Numbered from the stretch's first letter, positions 3,991-10,092 are shown. The stretch: 24,577 nucleotides of DNA from CBDCWT01 sp965223305 (GCA_965223305.1 CBDCWT010000048.1:1-24577); one strand, 5' to 3'. A program made the numbers and translations. Notes: generated from the sequence alone by a model not told the origin.

Positions 3991-4181
3991 AAAGGAGCTT
4001 CGTTTGTGTTGGTATGTTTGCGTCGAGGCTGATGATGAACGCGTTGCGTCGATCGACTTCGACTGCCGCGGTATTCCAGTCCACGTTGACGGTTTATCCA
4101 CTCAACCATGGCCGAGGCATTGTCGAACGTCTCTTCTCTGCCATTGGCCAGTCGAATCGTGAATTGTTTGTTGGCTTTCAT
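3954..4181 (-). CDS. Unrecognised 75-residue protein running into tRNA-Leu(TAA)
   Basis: It begins MKANKQFTIRLANGREETFD at an ATG with GGAGTAGGAACG just upstream. The first 40 residues look like a genuine small globular domain (FTIRLANGREETF, then AMVEWINRQRGLEY). The tail is basic with many Arg and Ser. The frame enters tRNA-Leu(TAA) at 3990, adding ARYANRHSGEA, and stops exactly at the anticodon TAA. Translation and tRNA maturation would compete for one transcript, unless the true end was originally upstream. It lies between two short-arm Leu tRNAs. No family recognised. Confidence 0.6.
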   Translation of the reverse strand: MKANKQFTIRLANGREETFDNASAMVEWINRQRGLEYRGSRSRSTQRVHHQPRRKHTNTNEAPLARYANRHSGEA

Positions 4182-4196
4182 CGTTCCTACTCCAAG

Positions 4197-4269
4197 TAGC
4201 ACGGGTGGGAGTCGAACCCACAGGCACCAAGGTTTGAGCTTGGCCGCTATGCCGTTTGCGTACCGTGCC
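4197..4269 (-). tRNA. tRNA-Leu(CAA), short variable loop
   Basis: Acceptor GGCACGG/CCGTGCT identical to Leu(TAA), anticodon arm CCAAG CTCAAAC CTTGG, variable loop TGCCT, T arm GTGGG TTCGACT CCCAC. Confidence 0.88.
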
Positions 4270-4282
4270 GTCTGTTGTTGAG

Positions 4283-4354
4283 CAGCCCGCCAGGGAGTCG
4301 AACCCCGTCTAACTGATTCGAAGTCAGTCGTGCTATCCATCACACTCGCAGGCC
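4283..4354 (-). tRNA. tRNA-Arg(TCG)
   Basis: Acceptor GGCCTGC/GCGGGCT, anticodon arm ACTGA CTTCGAA TCAGT, T loop TTCGACT, discriminator G. Confidence 0.91.
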
Positions 4355-4380
4355 ATAATCGAGAACGTTTGTTCTCGTAG

Positions 4381-4453
4381 TGTCCAAGCCAGGAGTCGAA
4401 CCTGGTCCTCGACCTTCGCAGGGTCGCGTGCGTGTCCGTCACACTCCAAGGAC
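4381..4453 (-). tRNA. tRNA-Arg(GCG)
   Basis: Anticodon arm CGACC CTGCGAA GGTCG, T arm CCAGG TTCGACT CCTGG. Acceptor GTCCTTG/CTTGGAC has two adjacent T-T mismatches. GCG is unusual, since most bacteria read CGN with ACG. Confidence 0.86.
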
Positions 4454-4465
4454 ATGTATCGTTAG

Positions 4466-4538
4466 TAGTGCGGGCGAGATTCGAACTCGCAGACACTGGT
4501 TCCTAAGACCAGCCGCTCAGCCGTTGGCGTACCGCACC
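4466..4538 (-). tRNA. tRNA-Leu(TAG), short variable loop
   Basis: Acceptor GGTGCGG/CCGCACT, anticodon arm CTGGT CTTAGGA ACCAG, variable loop TGTCT, T arm GCGAG TTCGAAT CTCGC, discriminator A. Confidence 0.88.
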
Positions 4539-4545
4539 AAGTCAG

Positions 4546-4620
4546 CGACCCATACCGGATTTGAACCGGTGATCTCCACCGTGACAGGGTGGCGTCCACT
4601 CCAGACTGGACCGATGGGCC
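4546..4620 (-). tRNA. tRNA-Asp(GTC)
   Basis: Acceptor GGCCCAT/ATGGGTC, anticodon arm CCACC CTGTCAC GGTGG, T arm ACCGG TTCAAAT CCGGT, discriminator G. Confidence 0.93.
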
Positions 4621-4640
4621 GTGATCTCTTCTTAATTGAG

Positions 4641-4713
4641 TCGTCGAGGTAGGAATCGAACCTACTTAATCCGCTTTGTAGGAGCGGCGCATTTGCCGGT
4701 CTGCCACTCGACG
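4641..4713 (-). tRNA. tRNA-Val(TAC) with C33
   Basis: Acceptor CGTCGAG/CTCGACG, anticodon arm CCGCT CCTACAA AGCGG. Base 33 is C, not U. T arm GTAGG TTCGATT CCTAC. Confidence 0.87.
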
Positions 4714-4732
4714 TGCTTGTACATTTCTGCAG

Positions 4733-4816
4733 TGGGAATGCACGGAATCGAACCGCTTGCCGCCACCGCACTATTAAGGCAACTGTGTTTACAGCCAGCC
4801 GTGCGGAAACATTCCC
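4733..4816 (-). tRNA. tRNA-like gene, anticodon unresolved
   Basis: Acceptor GGGAATG/CATTCCC is perfect, the T loop TTCGATT is normal and the discriminator is A. No standard D or anticodon arm can be drawn. The region holds CCGCAC, which can pair with GTGCGG further on, and CTGT AAAC ACAG, a stem with the wrong loop size. A variable arm TTGCC/GGCAA is possible. The triplet GTA after CTG hints at Tyr and resembles tRNA-Tyr at 3713. It may be a class II tRNA whose D arm shrank, or a pseudogene. Confidence 0.6.
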
Positions 4817-4821
4817 ATCAG

Positions 4822-4904
4822 CGGAAGACCAGGGACTCGAACCCTGAACGGTTTCACCCGCAGCTGTTTTCAAAACAGTGTCCTCATCCAGCCGGATGCC
4901 TTCC
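4822..4904 (-). tRNA. tRNA-Ser(TGA)
   Basis: Class II: acceptor GGAAGGC/GTCTTCC, anticodon loop TTTGAAA, long variable arm, T arm CAGGG TTCGAGT CCCTG, discriminator G. Confidence 0.92.
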
Positions 4905-4909
4905 GTTGG

Positions 4910-4982
4910 GGTGGTCGACCGGAATTGAACCGGCGTCAACTTGGGTCACAACCAAGTCGCTGAACCAACACAGCACGACCAC
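4910..4982 (-). tRNA. tRNA-His(GTG), second copy
   Basis: Acceptor GTGGTCG/CGACCAC with C73, anticodon arm CTTGG TTGTGAC CCAAG. The encoded -1 base is T, so G-1 is not genomic here, unlike the first His gene. The two share little beyond conserved positions. Confidence 0.88.
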
Positions 4983-4984
4983 AG

Positions 4985-5059
4985 CACCGGGGACAGGAAT
5001 CGAACCTGCGACCTTCTGGTTCAGAGCCAGACGCAACTACCAACAGTTGCTACCCCGGA
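4985..5059 (-). tRNA. tRNA-Gln(CTG)
   Basis: Anticodon arm TCTGG CTCTGAA CCAGA, D arm GCAACTGTTGGTAGTTGC, acceptor TCCGGGG/CCCCGGT with T-T at 1-72, where Gln tRNAs usually have the weak U-A pair. Confidence 0.9.
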
Positions 5060-5106
5060 TCAGGTACAGCGAAGGACAGAGCGATGTTGGCTCTCACTTC
5101 GCCAAG

Positions 5107-5177
5107 CTCGGGGAAGAGGATTCGAACCTCTATCACCTGATTCAAAGTCAGGTAGCCTACCGTTAGCCGATCCCCGA
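5107..5177 (-). tRNA. tRNA-Gln(TTG)
   Basis: Acceptor TCGGGGA/TCCCCGA with the U1-A72 pair typical of Gln, anticodon arm CCTGA CTTTGAA TCAGG, discriminator G. Confidence 0.93.
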
Positions 5178-5192
5178 ATAGGTTTCATCGAG

Positions 5193-5264
5193 AGTGCCAT
5201 GCGGGAATCGAACCCGCCTATCCAGCTTGGAAGGCTGGCGCCTTTGCCGATCGGCCAATGGCAC
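5193..5264 (-). tRNA. tRNA-Gly(TCC)
   Basis: Acceptor GTGCCAT/ATGGCAC, anticodon arm CCAGC CTTCCAA GCTGG, T arm GCGGG TTCGATT CCCGC, discriminator T. Confidence 0.92.
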
Positions 5265-5279
5265 AGTTTTCTATCGCAG

Positions 5280-5367
5280 CGGAAGGAACGAGAGTCGAAC
5301 TCGCAAGGCAGTGTCAGTGCTCGGCCGCTTTCGAGGCGGCTGCCATCACCAATTGGCTTGCCCTTCC
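5280..5367 (-). tRNA. tRNA-Ser(CGA)
   Basis: Class II: acceptor GGAAGGG/TCCTTCC, anticodon arm GCCGC CTCGAAA GCGGC, variable arm intact, T arm GCGAG TTCGACT CTCGT. Reference for judging the insertion in Ser(GGA). Confidence 0.93.
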
Positions 5368-5375
5368 GTATTCAG

Positions 5376-5460
5376 CACCGGCAGCAGGAATCGAACCTGC
5401 GTAGAGTTTCCTCATAGGTGGTTAACAGCCACCCCCTGACACCAACGTCAGCCCACCGGT
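5376..5460 (-). tRNA. tRNA-Asn(GTT) with a long variable arm
   Basis: Anticodon arm GGTGG CTGTTAA CCACC, acceptor ACCGGTG/TGCCGGT, T arm GCAGG TTCGATT CCTGC, discriminator G. The variable region is 16 nt (TATGAGGAAACTCTAC) and folds GAG GAAA CTC. A class II shape is not expected for Asn, whose variable loop is normally 4-5 nt. Confidence 0.85.
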
Positions 5461-5468
5461 ATCTACAG

Positions 5469-5542
5469 TCAGGACGGTCGGATTTGAACCGACGATCTCG
5501 TGCTCCCGACGCACGCGGAATTCCAGACTTTCCCACGTCCTG
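5469..5542 (-). tRNA. tRNA-Pro(CGG)
   Basis: Acceptor CAGGACG/CGTCCTG, anticodon arm CGTGC GTCGGGA GCACG, T arm GTCGG TTCAAAT CCGAC, discriminator A. Confidence 0.92.
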
Positions 5543-5548
5543 AAAAAG

Positions 5549-5620
5549 TAGCGGGAGATGGAATCGAACCATCGACCTCAAGGTTATGAGCCTTGTGAGC
5601 TGCCACTGCTCTACCCCGCA
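5549..5620 (-). tRNA. tRNA-fMet(CAT), initiator-like
   Basis: Anticodon arm CAAGG CTCATAA CCTTG, acceptor TGCGGGG/TCCCGCT unpaired at 1-72 (T-T), D stem GAGC/GCTC giving A11-U24. The open 1-72 position and purine 11 are initiator hallmarks. Only two of the three G-C pairs usual at 29-31/39-41 are present. Confidence 0.85.
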
Positions 5621-5621
5621 G

Positions 5622-5692
5622 AGCGCCCAGCGAGAATTGAACTCGCGTCTTCTGCATGGCAAGCAGATGGGTTACCACTACACCATGGGCGC
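5622..5692 (-). tRNA. tRNA-Gly(GCC)
   Basis: Acceptor GCGCCCA/TGGGCGC, anticodon arm TCTGC TTGCCAT GCAGA, T arm GCGAG TTCAATT CTCGC. Confidence 0.93.
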
Positions 5693-5723
5693 TTGTTAAT
5701 CGTTTCCAGTTGTCAAAGATCAG

Positions 5724-5794
5724 AGCACCGTGCGAGAATCGAACTCGCATCCCCTCGTTACGACGGAGGTATCTTGCCGTTAGACGAACAGTGC
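5724..5794 (-). tRNA. tRNA-Thr(CGT)
   Basis: Acceptor GCACTGT/ACGGTGC, anticodon loop GTCGTAA (CGT), innermost stem pair C-C mismatched, T arm GCGAG TTCGATT CTCGC. Confidence 0.89.
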
Positions 5795-5814
5795 TTTGTC
5801 GTTGTGTTGTTAAG

Positions 5815-5887
5815 TGGGATCAGAGGGACTCGAACCCTCACCACCGTGGTTAAGAGCCACGTATGCTGCCGCTAACACCTTGATCCC
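5815..5887 (-). tRNA. tRNA-Lys(CTT)
   Basis: Acceptor GGGATCA/TGATCCC, anticodon arm CGTGG CTCTTAA CCACG, T loop TTCGAGT, discriminator A. Confidence 0.93.
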
Positions 5888-5900
5888 GTTTTTGTCGCAG

Positions 5901-5973
5901 TCGGCGTGGAAGGAATCGAACCTTCGGCCCGCGTCTTATAAGGACGCCGCTCTCACCACTGAGCTACACGCCG
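5901..5973 (-). tRNA. tRNA-Ile(TAT)
   Basis: Acceptor CGGCGTG/CACGCCG, D arm GCTCAGTGGTGAGAGC, anticodon arm GCGTC CTTATAA GGACGC. A direct TAT reader of AUA is uncommon in bacteria, which mostly use a lysidine-modified CAT. Confidence 0.92.
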
Positions 5974-5981
5974 TGGCGAAG

Positions 5982-6054
5982 TAGGGCCGGAGGGATTCGA
6001 ACCCCCATCTTCCGGATTAAAAGTCCGACATGTTGCCGTTGACACCACGACCCC
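5982..6054 (-). tRNA. tRNA-Lys(TTT)
   Basis: Acceptor GGGGTCG/CGGCCCT, anticodon arm TCGGA CTTTTAA TCCGG, T loop TTCGAAT. The functional counterpart of mimic RNA D. Confidence 0.92.
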
Positions 6055-6125
6055 GTGTGTTGGTCGGGTGTATGCGTTTCAAGCGGACTCGCGTCAGCAT
6101 TTCGTTGCTCCTGTTTTTCAGTCAG

Positions 6126-6197
6126 TGGTCGCCCTGAGGATCGAACTCAGCGCGGCTCGGTTATCAGCCGAACATGGGCAACCAGCCCTCGACGACC
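6126..6197 (-). tRNA. tRNA-Ile(GAT)
   Basis: Acceptor GGTCGTC/GGCGACC, anticodon arm TTCGG CTGATAA CCGAG, D arm GGGC TGGTT GCCC with a short 5-nt loop, T arm CTGAG TTCGATC CTCAG. Confidence 0.9.
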
Positions 6198-6207
6198 TTC
6201 TCGTTAA

Positions 6208-6282
6208 GTCGGGCACCTCGGGGTCGAACCGAAAACCTCCTGGTCCCAAACCAGGCGTGCTCCCACCTGCACCTCTGCCCGA
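6208..6282 (-). tRNA. tRNA-Pro(TGG)
   Basis: Acceptor TCGGGCA/TGCCCGA, anticodon loop TTTGGGA (TGG), T stem TTCGG/CCGAG with one extra G before the acceptor. The counterpart of mimic RNA E. Confidence 0.88.
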
Positions 6283-6301
6283 TGTTGTCATTTTCATGCA
6301 G

Positions 6302-6376
6302 TCAGAACGGTCGGATTTGAACCGACGATCTCCAGTTCCCCGAACTGGCGCGATAACCAGACTTCGCTACGTTCTG
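6302..6376 (-). tRNA. tRNA-Pro(GGG) with C33
   Basis: Acceptor CAGAACG/CGTTCTG, anticodon arm CCAGT TCGGGGA ACTGG. Base 33 is C. T arm GTCGG TTCAAAT CCGAC as in Pro(CGG). Confidence 0.88.
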
Positions 6377-6383
6377 ATGTCAG

Positions 6384-6455
6384 CAGCCCGTATGGGAATC
6401 GAACCCATCTCTCCGCCTTGAAAGGGCAGTATCCTGTCCGATAGACGAACGGGCC
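6384..6455 (-). tRNA. tRNA-Glu(TTC)
   Basis: Acceptor GGCCCGT/ACGGGCT, anticodon arm CTGCC CTTTCAA GGCGG, T arm ATGGG TTCGATT CCCAT, discriminator G. Its 5' end abuts the IS66 insertion. The first bases are also where inverted copy 2 stops. Confidence 0.93.
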
Positions 6456-6468
6456 GTGTTGTGTTGTC

Positions 6469-6476
6469 GAATGCGC
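6469..6476. repeat. 8-bp target-site duplication, left copy
   Basis: GAATGCGC occurs here and again at 9906-9913, directly outside the IS66 ends. Eight bp is the size IS66 elements generate. Confidence 0.93.
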
Positions 6477-6546
6477 GTAAGCGTTCCACGAACTGCATTG
6501 GGCGTTTTCGGGCGACGCAGCCGGATTGGGGTAGTCGGCTGGTAGG

Positions 6547-8307
6547 CTAGGCGGCTTCGCCGACGAGTCGGGTCTTGCGATTGATCTCGAGGTGGAACTG
6601 GGGATGCGCGTCGTGCCAGCGGTCCGGTAGCAATTCGGTGAGTTCGCCGATGACGTTCGTGTCGAGATGCGACGGATCTCGCATCAACTCGATGAGTGGC
6701 CGGGGATGGTCCTTGAGCACGCGCAGGTAATCGAGCGGCGACTTCATATTGTCCACCTGGGGTGTCGTGCCGTCAGGGAAGCTTACTCCTGCACATGCTT
6801 TCTGAAGTAGCGCTAGCAGCGAGGCATGTTCCCGGATCGCAGGCAGCCGTGTGTAAACATCTTCTAGGTAATGGTAAGGATGAACGCGATTCGCTTTGCA
6901 GGAAGCAACCAGGGAATACAGGATCGCGCCGGTGTGGCCGCCGCCATCACTGCCGAAGAACATCCAGTTCGACCGCCCGATGGCAATCGGACGCAGCGCC
7001 CGTTCGCTGCGCGTGTTGTCAATCATCAGCCAACCTTCATCACAGTAGCGAACGAATGCTTCCCATTGATTGACCGCGTAACCAACGGCACTGGCAAGTT
7101 CGGTCTTCGGAACCACCGTGCGCGCGAGTTCGTCCAGCCACGTCTTGAACTCTCCGAGCATCGGTAGCGCTCGGGCGCGACGTTGCGCACGACGGTCCGC
7201 GCTGGCCAGGTCGGCCAGTTCTCGCTCCAACAGGTACAGACGTCGAAAGGTAGCCAGCGCACGATGTGCTTCGCCCGGCGCAGCATGACGGGCTTTGTAG
7301 AAGTAACGGCGCATATGAGCCGCACAGGCAACTTCCTGAATGGAACCCTGCAAGTAAAGTTGATCGAATACGCTGGCTGCATCCGCCTGTAAGTACCCCT
7401 TGTATCCTTGGAGAAATCGCCTTGGTGCTTCACCTTCTCCACTGGGCCAGTAGTCGTAAATCAGATAGGGGCAGACCTCCCGCTGCCCACAATATGTCCA
7501 GATAGTGCCTTTGCGAACTTGCCCGGCTCCCGGATCCAGCACCGGGACACCCGTTGCATCCGTGCCGATCAACTTTCCTTGTAGGATGCGACTGGCCATC
7601 CACGCGTACAAGATCACCGCCGTGGCCGCCGTTTGTGACAGCCATCCCGCTTGCGTACTGCGGGGAATCCACCAACCGTTACGCAAACTGATTTCTTCGT
7701 AGCGATACAGCGGCAAGTGATCCCCCTGCTTGCTGGTTGTCAGGTGAGCCAACAAGCTGGCGTCGGCAGCTCCCTTGGCAATCATCTGGGGAGCCTGGTC
7801 GGCCAACTGGACATGTTCGTAGCAGCAGTTACAAAAACCCTTCTCAAACAGATGCTGGATGCCAAAGATCGTTGCCGGCCGATAGGCCCAGCGGAGACAA
7901 CCTTTGACGATCGAAATGGCCAAGTCGGAACCACACTTGGGACACTGCTTCTGGTCTTCACGCAAACGATGAAGACGCTCCTCGAGATCAGCGTTCGGAT
8001 CGAGTTGACGTCGGCCCGTGCCTCCGCGACGTCGCTTCCTCGGGCAAGTGATCGCTGCTTCCTCAGCCTGTCCTGCGACGGCTGAGTCGTTGTCCTCCTG
8101 CCTCGCAAACAGGTCGAGTTGCTGAAGATCGTATCGTTCACTCTTGCGGCCGTATCGCGCGCGAATCAACTCATCGACAGCCTTCTCCAGTTGCTCAATC
8201 CGCTTCTCACGTTTCGAAAGCGTTTGCAGCAAGCCGTTGATCATCTCGTGACAGCACGCCACGTCCGCGGGCAACGAATGGGAATGGTTCTCTTCAGCTG
8301 ACGACAT
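6547..8307 (-). CDS. tnpC: IS66 transposase TnpC
   Basis: About 586 residues. An N-terminal coiled segment with leucine-rich heptads (MINGLLQTLSKREKRIEQLE, then LIRARYGRKSERYD) leads to a Cys-rich zinc-binding part (CPKCGSDLAI, FCNCCYEHVQ) and the DDE catalytic core (IGTDATGVPVLDPG, YLQADAASVFDQLY, W.MIDNTRSERALRPIAIGR with the final Glu). A C-terminal IS66 tail follows. The ATG at 8307 was chosen because GCAGGAAG lies 6 nt upstream; a TTG at 8322 is the alternative. The frame is intact, so the element may still be active. Confidence 0.95.
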   Translation of the reverse strand: MSSAEENHSHSLPADVACCHEMINGLLQTLSKREKRIEQLEKAVDELIRARYGRKSERYDLQQLDLFARQEDNDSAVAGQAEEAAITCPRKRRRGGTGRRQLDPNADLEERLHRLREDQKQCPKCGSDLAISIVKGCLRWAYRPATIFGIQHLFEKGFCNCCYEHVQLADQAPQMIAKGAADASLLAHLTTSKQGDHLPLYRYEEISLRNGWWIPRSTQAGWLSQTAATAVILYAWMASRILQGKLIGTDATGVPVLDPGAGQVRKGTIWTYCGQREVCPYLIYDYWPSGEGEAPRRFLQGYKGYLQADAASVFDQLYLQGSIQEVACAAHMRRYFYKARHAAPGEAHRALATFRRLYLLERELADLASADRRAQRRARALPMLGEFKTWLDELARTVVPKTELASAVGYAVNQWEAFVRYCDEGWLMIDNTRSERALRPIAIGRSNWMFFGSDGGGHTGAILYSLVASCKANRVHPYHYLEDVYTRLPAIREHASLLALLQKACAGVSFPDGTTPQVDNMKSPLDYLRVLKDHPRPLIELMRDPSHLDTNVIGELTELLPDRWHDAHPQFHLEINRKTRLVGEAA

Positions 8308-8385
8308 CGCAACTTCCTGCAACTGCGTTGACGGAAGCGAATATACGTGAAGCCCACTCGGCTAGCAACAGCAACCAGCCATTAT

Positions 8386-8996
8386 TTACCTCGCGATGCG
8401 CTGTCCACAGCAACGCTTGAACTTTCGGCCACTCCCGCAGGGACAAGGAGTGTTGCGCCCCACACGCGGTTCCGAACGCGTCTCTGGTCTGCCACCTTCA
8501 GATCGGATCACGAGCCAGGATTGGCACAGTAGTGGTCCTCGATGAAGAACTCACGGCCTTCGAACACAAAGAAATAGTTTTCATCGGTGTGGCCCCCGCG
8601 AATTCCGGGGCCTGCGTCAATAACCTCCGAGTAAGGGACCAGCTCCCCAGGAGGCCCGGACAGGGTCATCGATGCCAGCCGTTGCTTCATCACCCGGGCC
8701 TGAGTAAAAGCGTCTCCCAATTCGCGAATCCGCTGCGTGGGAAAACGGGCTAGGAATTCACGGGCGAGGGACTCGACTTCCAAACTGCGTGGAGGGGGAT
8801 CGTGTTCGATCCATGTCTTCAGGCACACGCGTAACGTGAATGTCAGCCGGTCGCGGAGTGAGGGGTTGGACGGATCCAACTCCGTCAGCGTCAGCCGCAT
8901 CAGCGAGCAATCACAGTCCAAATCCAGGCAGGGAGTTGCGTCGATCAAATAGGGATGCTGTTGGGAAGAAAAGCGAACGAGGTGTCCCACTTCCAT
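8386..8996 (-). CDS. IS66 passenger: SEC-C domain protein, frame shifted near its end
   Basis: The first frame, MEVGHLVRFSSQQHPYLIDA onward, runs 163 residues to FVFEGREFFIEDHYCANPGS and stops at TGA 8508. In another frame the sequence continues at once as RSEGGRPETRSEPRVGRNTP then CPCGSGRKFKRCC, a clear SEC-C zinc motif, ending at TAA 8386. One indel between about 8450 and 8520 explains the split. The start is set by AGGAG six bases before ATG 8996. It lies between tnpB and tnpC on the same strand, so it travels with the element. Its role is unknown; it is not one of the three standard IS66 genes. Confidence 0.8.
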
Positions 8997-9036
8997 GGGG
9001 TGTCTCCTGAGAGCCAATACTCCTGTTGACTGACGC

Positions 9037-9432
9037 TTAGGCTACTTGATGAATCGGATTTGAACAGCCCGCTCCGCGAGCAGGCTGCTCATAGCGCGGT
9101 CGCCGCTGGCGTCCCTTGAGCTCAATACCATCAAGCAGCATTGCGAGCTCGCTGGCGCGGATCTCGACGGTAAGCGAATTCGGCTCGGTAGGTTCCGGGA
9201 ATTCGAAGCTGCCGCGGGCCAGCTGCTTATAGAAAATCGCGTACCCGTCTCCATCCCAAAACAAGATCTTGATGCGGTCCCGCCGGCGATTGCGAAACAG
9301 AAAGAGATGTCCGCTCAGCGGATCCTGCGTAAGCCTCGATTTCACCTCACCGGAAAGACCGGGAAATCCTCGCCGCATATCAGTAGGCTGCAGCGAGACA
9401 AAGATCTTCACGCGGGGCGGAACAGTAAGCAT
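9037..9432 (-). CDS. tnpB: IS66 accessory protein TnpB
   Basis: 131 residues with the IS66 Orf2 signature: LQPTDMRRGFPGLSGEVKSR, then GHLFLFRNRRRDRIKILFWD and GDGYAIFYKQLARGSFEFPE. TnpB is needed with TnpC for IS66 transposition, but its biochemical role is not settled. It starts 9 nt after the tnpA stop. The tail (GRQRRPRYEQPARGAGCSNP) is a little longer than usual. Confidence 0.93.
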   Translation of the reverse strand: MLTVPPRVKIFVSLQPTDMRRGFPGLSGEVKSRLTQDPLSGHLFLFRNRRRDRIKILFWDGDGYAIFYKQLARGSFEFPEPTEPNSLTVEIRASELAMLLDGIELKGRQRRPRYEQPARGAGCSNPIHQVA

Positions 9433-9441
9433 CAGATAGCC

Positions 9442-9813
9442 TCAACCGATTTCGCGGACGGTCTGCAACACCCGACGCAGATGCTCGGTCGTGGCCTCTG
9501 GGCCAACGCGCACCACGTAGCCGTTATCGGCAACGATTTCCACTTCCGCTGTCGACGGTACATCGGCAATCACCCGCACGGCGGCCAGGGTCTGCTCGCC
9601 AGCGACAGGTGGATCCTTGCTGACCAACACCTCGCCAGCCGGTTGCGATTTCCTATTCCCAGCTTTCATCTTGCGCTGCCAGAAATAGTAGGCACTGGCC
9701 GTGAGCCCTTCTTGCTCGCAAAATGCCGCCACCGTCAACCCACTTCGCTCACGACGTCGAAGCGCCGAACGCCAATACTTCTCACCACGAGTACCTCGAG
9801 CTTTCTCTGACAC
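9442..9813 (-). CDS. tnpA: IS66 accessory protein TnpA
   Basis: About 123 residues. A helix-turn-helix region (RGEKYWRSALRRRERSGLTV then AAFCEQEGLTASAYYFWQRK) is followed by a linker and a small beta domain (AEVEIVADNGYVVRVGPEAT then EHLRRVLQTVREIG), as in IS66 Orf1. The GTG at 9813 has GGAGG six bases upstream and fits family length better than the longer open frame to 9882. Confidence 0.9.
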   Translation of the reverse strand: MSEKARGTRGEKYWRSALRRRERSGLTVAAFCEQEGLTASAYYFWQRKMKAGNRKSQPAGEVLVSKDPPVAGEQTLAAVRVIADVPSTAEVEIVADNGYVVRVGPEATTEHLRRVLQTVREIG

Positions 9814-9905
9814 GACGACCCTCCACCGAAACTGACTGCGAACTTCCAAACCGTCTTCGCACCAGCCTACCACCCGAAGCAAGATGCAGATCCTCGTGCG
9901 CTTAC

Positions 9906-9913
9906 GAATGCGC
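9906..9913. repeat. 8-bp target-site duplication, right copy
   Basis: GAATGCGC, identical to 6469-6476. Confidence 0.93.
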
Positions 9914-9928
9914 GTACCTTTCTCGCAG

Positions 9929-10004
9929 TGGACCGGGAGGGAGGCGCTCGAATCCTCGTCTCCTGCTCTTCAGGCAGGCGCTAGACCGTCTCAGCTACCA
10001 GTCC
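9929..10004 (-). tRNA. tRNA-Phe(GAA), copy 1, with 4-bp duplication
   Basis: Acceptor GGACTGG/CCGGTCC, D arm GCTGAGACGGTCTAGC, anticodon arm CCTGC CTGAAGA GCAGG. After the T arm the sequence is CCTCCCTCCCGG, where copy 2 has CCTCCCGG. The extra four bases separate T arm and acceptor and probably harm folding. It was the first gene of the array before IS66 inserted. Confidence 0.85.
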
Positions 10005-10030
10005 GTGTTCGTTTGTTGGATGAATCCACG

Positions 10031-10064
10031 AAAAAAGCCCGATGTCGCGTTGACACCGGGCTTT
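10031..10064 (-). terminator. Rho-independent terminator upstream of tRNA-Phe, copy 1
   Basis: AAGCCCGGTGTC pairs with GACATCGGGCTT around AACGC and is followed by a run of T on the minus strand. It ends transcription of the small gene at 10093-10371 and isolates the tRNA array from upstream reading, so the array needs its own promoter within the next 27 nt or reading through the hairpin. Confidence 0.85.
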
Positions 10065-10092
10065 GCGTGATTCGCAAGAGTACAGCCGAGTG

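Larger units (their letters stand above)
6477..9905 (-). mobile_element. Complete IS66-family insertion sequence with passenger gene
   Basis: It begins GTAAGCGTTCCACGAACTGC at 6477 and, on the other strand, GTAAGCGCACGAGGATCTGC at 9905: imperfect terminal inverted repeats with the usual IS66 GTAAGCG end. Identical 8-bp duplications flank it. Genes in order on the minus strand are tnpA, tnpB, a SEC-C passenger and tnpC. It separates tRNA-Phe from the rest of the tRNA array. Inverted copy 2 (19744-20195) preserves the uninterrupted site. Confidence 0.95.

Noticed and set aside
2761..5875. Many 60-180 codon ORFs on both strands inside the tRNA array
   Set aside because: They cross several tRNA genes and repeat translated tRNA motifs (such as R.RGIEPRL or SNQD). 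Only the HNH, SEC-C and 75-residue frames have independent support.
10005..10030. Promoter for the tRNA array just before tRNA-Phe
   Set aside because: Only 26 bp separate the terminator from the tRNA and no -35/-10 pair is convincing.
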